From assembly GCA_964036665.1 (NCBI GenBank), contig OZ038526.1, positions 3,906,001-3,970,000 of the forward strand: a stretch of DNA of 64,000 bases. Reading direction: 5' to 3'. The notes beneath the pieces were generated by a model. It was not told the DNA's origin. It did no database searches and saw nothing but the letters and a program-made list of their open reading frames with translations. Source of the DNA: Gordius sp. MW1. Its lineage: Eukaryota; Nematomorpha; Gordioida; Gordea; Gordiidae. The translations under genes were made by a program, and so were the position numbers. Shown piece after piece: positions 1 to 13,144 of the stretch; the first letter of the stretch is position 1; the number at the start of each line of letters is the position of its first letter.

Positions 1-264
1 AAGGGGCGAGAATGCCTATAGGGGGGTATTAAATGCCTAATGATTAATTAATTATTTATACAAATTTTCCATTTATAGGCAAAATGTAATATAGGCAAGG
101 GTTAGGGTTAGATTTAGTGTTTGCATCTAGTTGCGTATTACATTAGTTTTTACGGCCTTTAGTGATTATGGGTCTAACAAACATTATATTATAAAACATC
201 ACAATGTTAAGAATTTGCAGAATTGTTGGGAGAAATTTTTGTTGAATTTGAACAATTTTTAATT

Positions 265-1310
265 AAAAAAAACAAAAATTTGGCGAATGGTCATTTTTTC
301 TCAATTGGTCAGTACCAACAGATACTCTATAAGTCAATGATAGCCAAAAAAACGGAAAAAAAATTTGATGCTCACTTTGGCCAATGGTCATTTTTTTCCA
401 TCGGTCAGCAGCCAGCACACGGTAAAAATGGATATCAATTCATAAGAGTAAAAAAAACGAAAAAAAAATTTTCGAATCACATTTTGGCCAATGGTCATTT
501 TATTCCATTGGTCAGCAGCCAGGACACGGTAAAAGTGGATATAAATTCATAATAGTCAAAAAAAACGAGGAAAACATTTTCGAATCACATTTTGGCCAAT
601 GGTCATTTTATTCCATTGGTCAGCAGCCAGCGGACGGCCAAAAAGTCATAATAGCAATGGTAGGAACAGGAACAATCATAATAGTAAAACAAAAACAAGA
701 AAAATAATTTCGATTCACATTTTGGCCAATGGTCATTTTTTCCATCGGTCAGGAGCCAGCGGACGGCCAAAAAGTAATAATAGCAATGGTAGTAACAGGA
801 ATAATCATAATAGTCAAAAATAAACGAAAAAATAAACTCGGATTCACATTTTGGCCAATGGTCATTTTTTTCATTGGTCAGCAGCCAGCGGACGGCCAAA
901 AAGTCTTATTATCAATGATAGTAACAAGAACAATCGTAATAGTCAAAACTAAAACGAAAAAAAAACTTGGAATCACATTTTGGCCAATGGTCATTTTTTC
1001 CATCGGTCAGCAGCCAGCGGACGGCCAAAAAGTCATAATAGCAATGGTAGTAACAGGAACAATCATAATACTCAAAAAAAAACGAAAAAATAAACTTGGA
1101 TTCACATTTTGGCCAATGGTCATTTTTTTCATTGGTCAGCAGCCAGTAGACGGCCAAAAATTCATAATAGCAATGGTAGTAACAGGAACAATCATAATAG
1201 TCAAAAAAAACGAAAAAATAAACTTGGATTCACATTTTGGCCAATGGTCATTTTTTCCATTGGTCAGTAGCCTGCGGACGGTCAAAAAGTCGAATTATCA
1301 ATGGTATTAA
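265..1310 (+). repeat. Minisatellite, about nine units of ~108 or ~128 bp
   Basis: The core TTTGGCCAATGGTCATTTT recurs at about 279, 375, 483, 591, 721, 849, 978, 1107 and 1235. Spacing is about 96-108 bp for the first units and 128-130 bp for the later ones. The longer type adds a GGCCAAAAAGTC segment followed by a CAATGGTAGTAACAGG-like stretch. Within a unit CCAATGG and CCATTGG can pair, and in the long type TTTTGGCC and GGCCAAAA can pair outside them. Because the long unit is often 129 bp, reading frames stay open across units. I regard these as non-coding. Confidence 0.85.
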
Positions 1311-1417
1311 CAAGAACAAAATTTTAATTTAATTTAAAAAAAAAATAAAAATTTTTGTCCTCTCTGGGGATCGAACTCAGGATCTCTCGCCCGGGAAGCT
1401 GGAGAAATAACTTGGTG

Positions 1418-1447
1418 GACGACGGACGGACGACGGACGGACGACGC
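1418..1447 (+). repeat. (ACGG)n microsatellite
   Basis: A GACGGACGGACGACGG tract just inside the 3' end of the element. Equivalent tracts occur in the copies ending near 59400, 29800 and 60950. Confidence 0.75.
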
Positions 1448-1480
1448 ACAAAAAACGAGCCCATAAATTGCATAGCAATT

Positions 1481-2379
1481 AATAAATTAAATTTCAGCAA
1501 AAAGCTTTAACCATCTTTTTTTGTCCTCTTGACACCACATCCATCAATAAGGGTTTTCTATGATCAAGAGATTAAAAGCTTATTCAAAAAACAGGATGAC
1601 ACCGTTGGAAAGAATTGGCAATATTAAATTATCATAGGTAATGATCCTACTTCTAGTGAATTCTCTAAACGACAATCGCTAATCAAATTAAAAAATCAAA
1701 TGTATGATGATCCTCTACACAGAATTAATACCTCATTTATCATATTTGTGTAAAATTCGGTTTGATAAAGTGACAAAAATATAGTAACTACATAAAAATC
1801 ATTGTTATGGTGCCCGACCAGGCCTATTTGAGAATCTTAATTTACGACGGTTGCCTGCCCGGCCCTTGGTCGAGTGGGCCCATTGGGCGTGACTTTTTGG
1901 TTGCTTAATTTTTATTTTTTACAAATAAAATGTTTAAAAAATTTTTTTTTGGCCGCTTTCCCTCCCCTTGAGAAAATCCTGGCTACGCGCCTGAGTTATC
2001 ATGAATGACAAGTCAAGTGGGCAAATTTATCATGATTTAACAATTTATTTCAAAGCCTTACAAATGAGTATAAATCTATAATTAAAAATACATCTATATC
2101 TTAATTTTGATATCGAAATTATACAATATGTTGTAGTACTCAATTGTTGGACATGAGGTACAATGAGTTCTAGAATAAATAAAGTAATATTAATTGCTAT
2201 TGGACAATATTTTTCATAAGATACCTTCTATGTGGCCCATCTCATCTCTTAATTATAAAGCAATTTTAGAGAAGTAATTATCATATAATTTGTTGATTTT
2301 AAAAACAAATATCTTAGAAAAATGTATTATCTTGTTTTGGTATTGTGCACGTTATCGTGGCTATAATTGTATTAAATCA
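1481..2379. other. AT-rich stretch, no gene seen
   Basis: No credible exon. At about 1961-1993 it carries a short phrase ending GAAAATCCTGGCTACGCGCC, also found near 12776 and 20160. This is probably the end of a dispersed repeat. Confidence 0.5.
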
Positions 2380-4980
2380 AAATGAGCTTTAAGTAGTTCC
2401 TTGATGTAATACAGTTTTAACCCGAAAGTTAGAGTCTACAACTGTCGTCCTAACGTAAGAGTTTGAAGCTTCATAAATATTTCATAAGCCGTATGTATGC
2501 GTCAGGAATATTTTGTTTTCTCAGGCACCACCATGTTAAATCGTGGGGTACCGTTTCATAAGCTTTCTCCAAGTCGATAAAGACCATATGTAGGTCTTTC
2601 CCCTTTTCACCATACTTATCCATTTTGTCTCAGTGCGAAGATTAGGTCGATTGTGAATTTGCTCACCACAAATCCGAATTGGTGAGCTGATATTTCCACC
2701 TCGTTTTTCAGCCTTGTTACTAAGATCCTTTCCATTAGCTTCGAGGAGTGGCAAGTTCTCTGTAATTTCCACAGTCTTGAGGGTTTCCTTTGCCTTTAAA
2801 TAAGGGTATAATCGTGCTTGCTCTCCAATAATTAAGAATTCGCTCTTCTACCAATATCTTGTTAATATAATATAGAATTTGTGTTAAATAATGGTAATGT
2901 TGGATTGATAAATGAGAGGGTGGAAATGGGTTTAGATATTTCGGTCGTCCAGCAACCATTGTCAATAATTAAAAAAAGAGAGGTGAGGAGGTAAATTCGG
3001 TATCTATCTTTGGCCCTGTACCAAATATATTACTCCGCGCAGTTATTTAGAATGCGTAACTCAATTGTACGCGATTCTCAATACAGAACATTGTGTTGCC
3101 ATGTAAAATCGAATACCTTGATATGGGGATTTTTAAAAGTGATTCTGCAACTTATTATTTTGGCAAGTTTTACCTTAGTTCACATAAATCCTCAGTATCC
3201 TAAAGATGAGACTAATAATCTAGCTAAACACTCAATTGGGTCTAAAAGATACCCCTATTCATTGTTTAATGAAAAGGATATATTTCAAACATATAAACCT
3301 CACTTGTAATTTACCTCCTCACCTCCCTTTTTTTAATTATCGACAATGGTTGCTGGACGACCGAAATATCTAAACCCATTTCCACCCTCTCATTTTATCA
3401 ATCCAACATTACCATTATTTAACACAAATTCTATATTATTCAAAGGATTGGTATCACATAATTATCTTGTTAAGATGGTTTGTATGGTGGTGACTCCTTC
3501 TTCACAACATGCGAGGAATGCTTCCATAGGTATTCCCTCTGGTCTATTTGCTATTCTCTTATGCATTTTGTTCATTTGGGTCCTAACTTCATCCTCCTGT
3601 AAAAGTTCGAACATACTTGGCTCAATTTTGGGAAGGAAATTCTTGTCATTTGCAATATTCATAACGTTCTTAAATATTCTTTCCACCTCATCACTTCATT
3701 CCGCTTGAATAAGGCTTGACTCTTCTCGTTTTTGATTATTTTAAGAACTCCGACATCGCGACTTTTCTTCTCCCTTATTTTGGCCAAATTATACATAAGC
3801 CTATCGCCCCCTTTATGATCCAGTTTGTTTGCCATCTCGCTATTGCAACGGCCTTTTTTGCGGCCATCTTTGCGTCCCTATACTCTTGATAATCCTTCAA
3901 CCTTAATTTATGCCACCATCGACATAAATTATTCTTTCTTTCCATGGAATTTCTAACCGATTGATCCCACCATCATAATTCCCTATGGATAGCTTTGCAT
4001 CCTCTGGTCTATCCTAGAACACGAATCGCTATTTCCTTTATGTCCTTAGATAGCGTCTCCTAATCGTCGTCTACGTCCCTTTGCAATTTCCTTGCACCCA
4101 AGAGCAAGAAGACTTTTTGATGGTATTTTTCGTTCGTCGACGTATTCTTTAGCCTTTCGTATTGCATTCGAGATTTACAGACCTTTATTCTTTTGGTAAA
4201 TACTGTACTGAGATCATTAACAAGAGGACGATGTTGGCGATTTCTTCTCCCGGTATTACTTTGCAATCCTTGAAACTTCATAAGTTCTTAGCCGTTTGAG
4301 CATATAGTCAATTTGACTAAACTTCCCACTTCTATAGTTCACAACATGATCTTTCCGTTTTTAAAAAGCTAGTGTTAACGATCGCCATGTCATATGCTTC
4401 CCCTTCTTTGTTTTTCAGACCACGCCCATACCCCCATGATTGCGTTCATACCCGAGGCGATCTTTCCCTACGTAAGCGTTGAAATCCGCCCCAATAATTA
4501 GCCTTTCTTCCTGTCAGATTCCTTGTATTTCCTTTTCCAATGAATCGAAGAATATGTCTTTCTCTGATTCCAAACACCCAATTTGGGAGCATACGCGCAC
4601 ATAACGCTTAGGAGGCCCCCCTGATCTGCAATCTTCACCCACATTAGCAAGTCGGAACAACGCTTGACTTCCATCACCTTGTCCTTGAACGATTCGCTTA
4701 GAACAATACCGACCCCGTTTCTACAATTTGGTGAACCACTGTAGCAAATTGTAGTCTTCCCCTAGATCCCGAGCTTTGGTCAAGTTCCACCTCGTCTCTT
4801 GCAGGCATGCGATGTATCCTTTATTCTTTTGACATTTGTGTGACCTCGATGCTCTTTCCCGTTAAACGTTTCCACATTCCAGCACGTTATTCGCATTCTT
4901 TCCACAACAAATTTCCTTAACCGCCTTCTTTGTAGTTGGGCAGTAACCCTAGTGTATTTGTCACATTGCACGGGCGTATG
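2380..4980 (-). pseudogene. Decayed LINE (endonuclease-reverse transcriptase) remnant
   Basis: Read on the minus strand, fragments follow the order of a LINE polyprotein. Around 4980-4060 are endonuclease-like pieces. Around 3686-3462 is the linker that precedes the polymerase, including a degenerate PEGIPMEAF segment like the usual PDGIP.E.. motif. Around 2860-2740 is the RT finger region, with WRASTIIPLFKGKGNPQDCG followed by NYRELA. Around 2640-2520 is a GLYRLGESL-like remnant of the FIDLEKA.. motif. The trail runs to about 2400 in shifting frames. Stops and frameshifts are frequent, so the copy is dead. Clade not determined (RTE or CR1-like possible). Confidence 0.7.
2855..3473. mobile_element. 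Foldback element with 11-bp target duplication, inside the LINE
   Basis: Arms 2866-2997 and 3308-3439 are inverted, nearly identical copies of about 132 bp. The element is flanked by the 11-bp direct repeat TATCTTGTTAA at 2855-2865 and 3463-3473, and the LINE reading resumes on each side. The interior (2998-3307) holds an open frame of 99 codons at 3010-3309 that resembles nothing I recognise and may be chance. The right flank has about 23 extra bases before the duplication. Confidence 0.75.
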
Positions 4981-7213
4981 CAGTGCGCGTCGTTTGTGGA
5001 GGACGCTCTATCTTTCTCTAGTATAATCTTGTTTGAAACAATCATAATTTTGGAGTTGGTTTATGTAGCCGGTTTCAGACCTGACGCCGACCCTCCACAT
5101 TTTGCATAGGGACGTGGGAACGTCGTAGATAGTGCTCTTATTTGTATAATCAAAATTTTTAAAAGAGGATTCCAATATTAAACAATTATTAGTTATTAAT
5201 CAATAATTTTGCTATATTTCACACCAAAAATTTAAAGCTAACGTTATGCAAATATTCAATAAGGTTCTTATTTTTTAGGGTTGAATAATGTTTAGAATGA
5301 CAATTGTTTGATTAATTAGTGTTATCATGCCTGTGAGCCGTATAAAATATATTCATACTATAACTTCACATAAAATACGATTAAGTTTAAATAAAATATA
5401 GTATAGATGGCGCTAATTTTATATTTATTAAAAAGATTTTTCTTTATAATAAATAAATATTTAGCTAATTTGTAAATCTATAAGAAATAAATAGAATGAT
5501 GAATTGAATATTAAAGGATTTTTTCTATATAATTAATTATACTAAATTTATTGTAAAGGAATATAGTAATTATTGATAACGATTAGGATAGGATTATATA
5601 TGTGTTTTTAAGTTTATAAGTAAGATAGCGATTTAATATTTCTAAAAGTATTTATTTACCTATTGATAATTTTTAATTAAAAGAAAATTTGTAACATTCA
5701 AGATTATAAAAAATGCCTATAACTCGTTTAAATTAGGGTTCAAAGATGTTAAAAAATGATGTCTATGAATGATTTCCACCTAATTTGTAAAAAAAATTTA
5801 ATTTCGCCAATTTTATATTTTTTTTAATGAGAAATTAATAATTTATTGAATTTTAATTTTAGCCTATTAATATAATTTATGACTTCATGATGGAACTTGA
5901 GTTCATGCTTCAATTAAAACTCTCCGGGGGGGGGGGGGGGGGTATTTGAAATTTCTGAGGGGGGGGGGGGAAACCCCCCTGGCTTCCCCCTGAAAGAAAC
6001 CCTGAAAACAAATCAAATTTGATATTAAAATATGTGTGGGCTTTTTTGCAATATTGACTGTTTTTATAGCCTTATATGATGTTTCTTTAAGATATTATAT
6101 GAAGACTATTTTCATATTCTCAAATTCAACATTATATGATGTATTTCTATTGTAAAAATTTAAAACTAAGTTGAGCAATTATACTCAATATCTTTGTCTT
6201 AAAAAATAAAAAGTCAAAACTTCTTTAAGTTTGGACAACTCTATTTTTTTGTTTTGATGTTTTTTATGCCTAATTTACAAAAACCATGAACTTATATTCT
6301 ATTTATAAACTTACTATTCTAAACTTTACCTTTTCATTCTAAAAATAATTTAAATTTTAAACTAAGAAAACTTGAAGGAAATCTCATTTTTTGCACAAAA
6401 TTTACTATTTTTTTAGAGCCTCATAAAATTTTTGATTTAAAATTTTACATTTATGTTTTTTTCCTATTATTAATTCTAACAGTCTATGATGTATTTCTAT
6501 TTAAAAAAATTAATTTAAGTCCAAGAATTGGAATAATAATGGCTAAGAACAGTAGTAACTTTTTCACTTTAAAAACATAGGGCCAAAAATTTCTTATGTT
6601 TGGGCATCTCTATTTTTTTTTTGTTTTGAGGTTTTTTTATGCCAAATTTTCTATATTTATAGTTCCAACCATATTTTATAGGAATAAATTAAATTATGAA
6701 ATTTGGGGGGAAAAATTGTTATGCATTGTCACATAGGTGGAAATTTTTGGGGTTGTACTAATTGCAATTATAAAATTGTAACCACTTGTTCAAATACCCA
6801 AAGTAACATATCAATTTACAGATAAGAGTTAAAGTAATATGCTTATAAAATTTTAATAGTTTATATCATGATACAACAAAGTTATAGCCGTTTAAATTTT
6901 GGGGTTATCATGACCCCCTTTACCATCCGTGTTAGAATATTTACCTGACCAATGAAGGGTTAAACTTACCGAATCGTGATAATTATCCAATATAATTTGG
7001 GAGTGAACCGTTGAGAAGAAAACAGTAATTATGATATTTTAAGTATAATCGGAATGGTTAAGTATAATCGGATTGAGGAGGGGGAACAATAATGATAGTT
7101 GTATAATGGGATTGCGCAGATGTTCTTTGGTAGCAGTCATGATGTTTTCATCACCCACTATCATCTATCACACGAATCACGATGCACCAGAACAAAGCAA
7201 TCGCCGTCGGTAA
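4981..7213. other. AT-rich stretch with two poly-G runs, no gene seen
   Basis: No exon pattern found. Around 5925-5990 there are two G runs separated by about 17 bases, the second followed by AAACCCCCC. These are probably remnants of a G-rich dispersed repeat like those near 7735-8310 and 50775. Confidence 0.5.
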
Positions 7214-8739
7214 TCTTATATATAAAAATGAAACTATGTATGTATGTGTGTGTGTGTGTATGCCGCCACCTTTTTTGGAGAACTTTTAGACCGATTTGGC
7301 TCAAAATTTCACAGTTTATTTCTGCCACCCCGGAGCGTGTTTTAAGGGATGTTCCAGCCAAATCGGTCGAGTAGTTTTTGAGATATTGGGTTTTATGCGT
7401 TTTGACGCGGTATCGAACGTCAATCAAACGCCCTGCCCTCATCACGTACTGCTGCGTATCTTATCTATCTACTATCGTTAGGTAGTCTGGTGATAAATGC
7501 AGTAGGCATGTGTTGCGGTAAATGAAAACTTTTTACGCACTATCAAAGCCATTTTTTGCTTCAATTATTATTATTATTATAGGACGGTCGTGTCCCCCCC
7601 TCCTGAGTGGCTAAATAAATTAAAAAATCTAATTTTGTCATTTTTTGCACGTTAAACAAGGAGAAAAATGAAAATACTTTTAACAAAGTGCCAATAAATG
7701 TTGATATATCCATGGGCGTAGCTAGGTTTTGAATTAGGGGGGGGGCAGATTAAAAAAAAAGGTCTTGACTACCCAACAATTTTTGAGAGCAAAAAAAAAA
7801 AAAGGTCTCGACTATCCAAAAATTTTCATGCAACCGTAATTTAAATTTTATTTTACCAAAACAATTTTTTTTTAAACAAATAGTAGTTTATTCTAATAAT
7901 CACATGGGTAAAATACATTGGTAAATAAAATATTAAAAAGAAAACGCGTTAAAATCTAATTAGATGGCATTGATCCGTGTATGGAAATCGTGTTAGATTT
8001 GACGATTTCCACAGTGATCTTTTATTTTTGTGTAAATTCGCTAATAAGCATCTGTATTAATGGAGTTAAGTTCAAATAGGGGGGGGGGGGGCAGCCGCGC
8101 CCCCTGCCCCCGCCTGCCTGGCTAATTAGGGGGTGGGGCAAAACATAATTTTTTTAATTTTTAAGGGTTTTTGTATTGAAATCCTCGGCTGCCCCCCCCC
8201 CCCCTAATTTGCGAAACCAAATTTTTTCAATGCAAAAACATTGAAAAATTTAAAAAATTTATGTTTTGCCCCCCTCTAATTGAACTTTTAAACGTTTTGC
8301 CCCCCCCCCTAATCCAAAACCTGGCTACGCCCATGATTATAGGTAAATTTGACTTAAAAAAAATTGCTTCATGAAAATTTAAATTCGAACATTATTGAGG
8401 TAAAATTTTGTGTTTTTAACCACCCTTAAAGATATCAATTATTTGTTATTTTTCGTTAAATAACCTATATGCGTATCCGTATCCGCCTTTTGTTTATATT
8501 TTATCATAAAGGCCAGGCGCGATATTTTTTTTTGATTATAGGTAAATTTGAATTCGAACATTATTGAGGTAAAATTTTGTGTTTTTAACCACCCTTAAAA
8601 ATATCAATTATTTGTTATTTTTCGTTTAGTTGAGTTTTTAAATTTTTTTTTGGTAGTTTTAAATTTTCTTATTTAAATTTTTTAATTTTTTTTTAAAATA
8701 TTTTTAATATGGCAAAACAACGTTTGCCGGGTCAGCTAG
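7214..8739 (+). mobile_element. Non-autonomous Helitron
   Basis: The 3' end shows the classical layout: a hairpin (GGCAAAACAACGTTTGCC), then GGGTCAG and terminal CTAG at 8736-8739, followed by T. The 5' end starts TCTTATATATAAAAATG at 7214 and is preceded by A, so insertion is between A and T as expected. A GTGT run follows at about 7247. No Rep/helicase coding is present in its 1.5 kb. It contains a nested CGTAGC-type element (7708-8336) and a partial direct duplication (8336-8455 against 8533-8627). Confidence 0.75.
7708..8336. mobile_element. CGTAGC-type foldback/MITE inside the Helitron
   Basis: It begins CATGGGCGTAGCTAGG and ends CCTGGCTACGCCCATG, an inverted terminal pair. G-runs and C-runs lie inside each end and again at 8075-8205, so two copies may be fused. 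Shorter relatives lie at 50761-50935 and, as a fragment, at 26918-27020. No clear target duplication was seen for this copy. Confidence 0.6.
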
Positions 8740-9269
8740 TTAAATATAAAGAGAGAGATAGTAGCGAGTAAAATAGACATAAAAAAGGAGAATATAGAAA
8801 AAGTGAGAGATACAAAATAACACGCCATCTGGCGCGTAGGAGGGATGCCAGAATATGGTATTTATAAAATTAAGGCCAAAGGAGGGGACATATTAAGACA
8901 AAATAAGTTTAATCTATAAAACATATAATTTTTACCAACTTGGCTTTGGCTCACAATATTAAAACATATAATTATTGTATATTAATAATTTAATCCGTAG
9001 AAAATATATATATAAGTAAAAATTATTGATATTTAACTATTCATTTTTCATGTAATCACATATATGACAATAATTATTATTATCTCAACAAATTTGAGTA
9101 TGCTCTTAATACATTCAATGTAGGTTTTTTGAAAAGTTTAATAAAAACTGAAAATAAAAGATTAACTAAGCTTCAAATTATATAATTTATTTGAGAGATT
9201 AAATAATGAGAATTCAACCCCACCTACCTATATAATAACATAACAGATAATATTCTAATTTTCATTTAC
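8740..9269. other. AT-rich spacer, no gene seen
   Basis: Simple AT-rich sequence. Nothing recognisable on either strand. Confidence 0.5.
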
Positions 9270-9690
9270 ATAATCAGGCTAAGATGGTATGGGAATATGC
9301 TAAGAAGGGATACGAATGACGCAAATCAAAAAGTACTGGACATGGAGGTACCGGGAAAGAGAGTAAGATGACGACCCCGTGTCACGTGAAAATGACAAGT
9401 CGACGGCACTCACCCGGTCAAGATGGAAAAAACTTATTAAAACAAACCCCACGACTGTGGTACCAAATAACTAATAAAAAAGAAGAAAAATCTTTTAGGC
9501 CGATTGCAACCAATTTTAGGCTCGAAGAAACAAAAAAAACCTTGGTACAATCCGCTTTAGCCGAACTGTCGTTAAAGAATCAACATTCTAGATTTGGACA
9601 ACCCAACAGTCCTTTACAGAGCGCGATACAACAAAGAAAGGATGTTCGCAGAAAGCTTTCTGATCGACCGCCTCAAACCCAATAACAAAT
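9270..9690 (+). pseudogene. LINE 3'-end fragment
   Basis: Translation from about 9277 gives RLRWYGNMLRRDTND followed by a degenerate EVPGKRVR stretch. This is the C-terminal signature (RWYGHV.RR....VPG.R..GRP) common in animal LINE polyproteins. It is broken by stops near 9367. The following open stretch to 9685 is rich in Gln, Lys and Ser and is not recognised. Confidence 0.6.
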
Positions 9691-9869
9691 AAAGGACTAA
9701 CCCAGCCAATTTTATAAATTAAAACACACACATCCACAAATATCTATATAATTTACTATATCTACCTACTCTTTTATTACATTATACTATTATTTGTTAA
9801 ACACAGCTATTATATTTATATAAAGCACAACCATATGACGAATGATTTTTTCATGACAAAAATGGGTAT

Positions 9870-9950
9870 TCACCTATGGCGGACATGATTAACGAAAATC
9901 AGCTAAGGGGGTATGGGCATATACTAAGAAGCGACACGGATGACGATTTG
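9870..9950 (+). pseudogene. Second short LINE C-terminal fragment
   Basis: The frame starting at 9876 reads MADMINENQLRGYGHILRS, matching the IAEKIRENRLRWYGHVLRR pattern of LINE C-termini. The match is lost after about 25 residues. Confidence 0.55.
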
Positions 9951-10741
9951 GCTTTATTAACTTTATGTTTTATTCATTACTATCTAGCCTACATGTTAAT
10001 AGGAATCGCCACATTATTATGCAAACGCGACAACAGTAGCTATATAACAAAAACATTTAGGCGCGTTTGTATATAAAATTAAAATTTTTATAAATATTGC
10101 TAAATTAAATCTTAAAATATTCGAAGCTATAAAACGAAAAAGTTAACTTAATATTTGATTTAGGGTGTTTGGATTAAATGAACCATAAGAATTTTTAACT
10201 AATTTCGCAATTTACAGGTGTAAATCAAATTAAGAGCTTAATTGCTTATGGATTTGTAGATAGTTTCAGCCTCCTAAGAGTATCTTGAACAAATATATGT
10301 AAGAAATATCTTGATGTCCTCACAACATTATAATAAAATAGAAAAATCAAAAGAGATCTTATGTGTTATGAAATCTCCCCATCAAATTTCGAAGCTTAAA
10401 TAAATTTAGTATAAAACCGTGTTAGGGTTACATAAAACCCAACTGTTTGATTGGGATGAATAAAAGGTAAAAAGAGGCGGATGTTTTCGTGAAGGAAGTA
10501 TCAATACATTTAAAATTAGGACTCGTGATTTTTTTACTTATATAAAGCAGATAGAAATATCAAAAATTGTTATGCCTATTAGGGTTTATTATTATTATTA
10601 GATTTTTTAAGTGATCCTAAATGTTCAAAGTCCAAACCTGCCTAAGCCTGGATTTGGAAATTTAGTATATGTTGGGGAGACCGGGGACTAAATAGGCATT
10701 AAAAATTAAATCACGTTTTAAAAAAACTAATAAAGTTTTTA

Positions 10742-10784
<43 letters not shown>

Positions 10785-13144
10785 AATAATATCTTTTATA
10801 AAAGGAAACTTATACTACTATAAAAATTATATGCGAGGTAAACATTCAAAAATTGCGATCGCGTTGAAATATAAATTTTTATAGTCTATTTCTTTTATAG
10901 AAAAAAAAATTGGGGAAAAAGTGCTTATAGTTTTTTCATAAATTGAGTTTAAAAAAAATCAAAAATCCTAAAAATTGCAAGGGTGCCCGGGGCTAGTTAT
11001 AGCCCTGTTCAGGAGATAGATTAACCCTGACGACTTCACTTCTTATAAGTGTATGCTAACATAAATCAATAAAAAAAAATTGCTTCATTATAAAAAACAT
11101 TCAAATGTAATATGTGAGTCAAGATGACAATCTGACTTAAGTAAACTTAATAAACAATTTCTGCGTTGGAAAAATGTTAAGTCTCTTTTTAAAATATAGG
11201 CATAGTCTCTTTCTATTCCAAATTACATTAAGTTGGATTATTAAACAAAATATTTGTTTTTTTTGAATCTTATCATTTATAAGACAAAATGAAAATTGCT
11301 AGCACTGCCCCTCTCCGACTAGCCCCGATCCCTATTTTTATAAACAATTTATAATTTAAAATGCTAAATTGCGAGTAAAAATTTAATCATTAGACGGTTT
11401 TTATATAAAAAATATCCCTTTATAAGATAAAACTCAAATTAGTCCAAAATATACAGCCAATAAAAATTATGTGCAAAATACAAAATTTTGTCAAGGCTGC
11501 TAATAGCCCCGAAAATCGTTTTTCTTCTATACAATTTTTGGTTTTTTTTCGAAACAAATTTTTTTTTACTTTTACCTTATAAAAAAATGCACATACGGTT
11601 TAAATTTTAATTATATATCGTTATTATTTAAAAAAAATTATCACAAAGATAATAGTAATAACCCCTATTTACGACTAGCCCCGATTTCCCCTACTTTTAA
11701 GTCAGGCATCATTGTTTAATCATGTTAAGGGCACGAGCCTGCTGAAATTAGAGCCGCACTTATATACTAATGTTATATATATATTTATGCTAAAGGTTCT
11801 ACAATTAGCTTCATATGAGATAGTAAATTGTGTTTAAAGCTGCTTAATTTTATAAATCAGATTTATATGAATTTTTCTAAGTCCTTAATAAAAGGAGAAA
11901 GGTTGGGTCGTAATATAAAATTATGCCAATTTTTGCATGATTTTTTCAATACTATATTACCATAAAAGTTTGTTTAACTTATTGCTTAGTCTTGAGATGA
12001 CTTTTTAACTCATGTTATTATTTTAAATCAGCTTATATATTATTTTAACTTAACCACAAGATTTAAATTTTGATAAATAAAGCGTATATTTTAAATTCTT
12101 AGTGACACAATTGAAGTTTACATTACTCTTAAATTTTATTTTATTTGTTCTTAAGCAAGATGCCAAATGTTAACAAAAATTTGCGAATAAATTCTGAGCA
12201 GGCGACTTTTCTACCCCCTTGACCAAAATTTGAAAAATTTTTTGATTAGATTAAATGGGTTAAAATATCATAGTTTATTTGCATAAAAGATTTTGAGACA
12301 CTTTTAAAAGCCTGGAAACATAATATATACATTCAACTTTTCGAATTTAATTTTCGACTAAAAGCTTGCACCCCACCATTATAATTTTCCACCATTAATT
12401 GTAAATTATGAAAAATTCGTTTTTTTATCTAAACACCGTTCCTAAAATGTCAAGTGAACAAATTGAGTAACTGTATAATTTTGCCTTTGAGAATTTTTTT
12501 AGATCAAACTCATATAATTTGCTTTGGTTTCCGCCATTATTTAATTTTACCCAAATGATAATATTTTCTGCCAGTTAAATAACTTGCATAAGGTCCAAGT
12601 CCTTTTTTAAGGTATAAAAGCGATAGTAAATGCTCTGATTGCTAAAGAGAAGAGATTTTTCCAAAGCTGGTTATATAGCGCCTTGAAGTTTCGCATATAT
12701 TGTATACGCGAAGTTCAAATTTGTTACATTATCCATAAAAGTGAGGAAATTTTTTTGAATTTTTCCTCCCCCTTGAGAAAATCCTGGCTACGCGCCTGTT
12801 TCTGAGATATAAACATTGATTTTGAAGTAGGTTATTTTTGTAGAAATCCAATAAGGTGATAAACAATAAATACTTTCAAAAAAGTTATCTAACTCTTAAA
12901 TATAACTATCATTTTATTGTAATATTTAATGTTAGAAAAGCTTCTATGTCTCAAAACTAGGTTTATGTAGTGTGCCAGAATTATGTTGTACAACTTTGTT
13001 CATTACTTTTGGCGATCACATGCCATATATAAAGGCCCTCATAAAACTTATAACAAAATAGGAACTAAAGCCTGGACATATAAAATTTACAGAAATTATA
13101 ATCAATGGTAGCTTATAAGAACATGTTTGTAAAGTGTTAAAATG
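9951..13144. other. 3.2 kb without recognisable genes
   Basis: AT-rich, with a 37-base T run at 10745-10781. A phrase ending GAAAATCCTGGCTACGCGCC lies at about 12775-12797. The stretch at 12240-12310 resembles 20100-20160, so a diverged dispersed repeat spans both sites. No exon chain was found. Confidence 0.5.

Larger units (their letters stand above)
1..1480 (+). mobile_element. Minisatellite-bearing HINE/pearl-like element, copy 1 (left edge cut)
   Basis: The first bases match the interior of a family whose best copies are at 57733-59434 (+), 29776-31672 (-) and 60909-62690 (-). Visible parts are a CCTATAGGGGGG block, a telomere-like AAGGGTTAGGGTTAG stretch near 95, a tandem minisatellite (about 265-1310), a short (ACGG)n tract and the 3' subterminal repeat CCCATAAATTGCATAGCAAT ending at 1480. 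In other copies the inverse of that repeat lies near the 5' end. Internal minisatellite, microsatellite and subterminal inverted repeats are the layout known for Helentron-associated non-autonomous elements. The family assignment is an inference from architecture. Confidence 0.6.

Noticed and set aside
223..1310. Long open frames with 43-residue repeats through the minisatellite
   Set aside because: The openness follows from a 128-130-bp tandem unit without stops. Equivalent frames appear on both strands in every copy and there is no start, splice or composition evidence of a protein.
3010..3309. 99-codon frame in the foldback element as a gene
   Set aside because: No recognised motif, and the interior of one foldback copy is weak evidence. 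Kept only as an observation.
7247..7262. GT microsatellite as an independent feature
   Set aside because: It is a short run inside the Helitron 5' region and needs no separate explanation.
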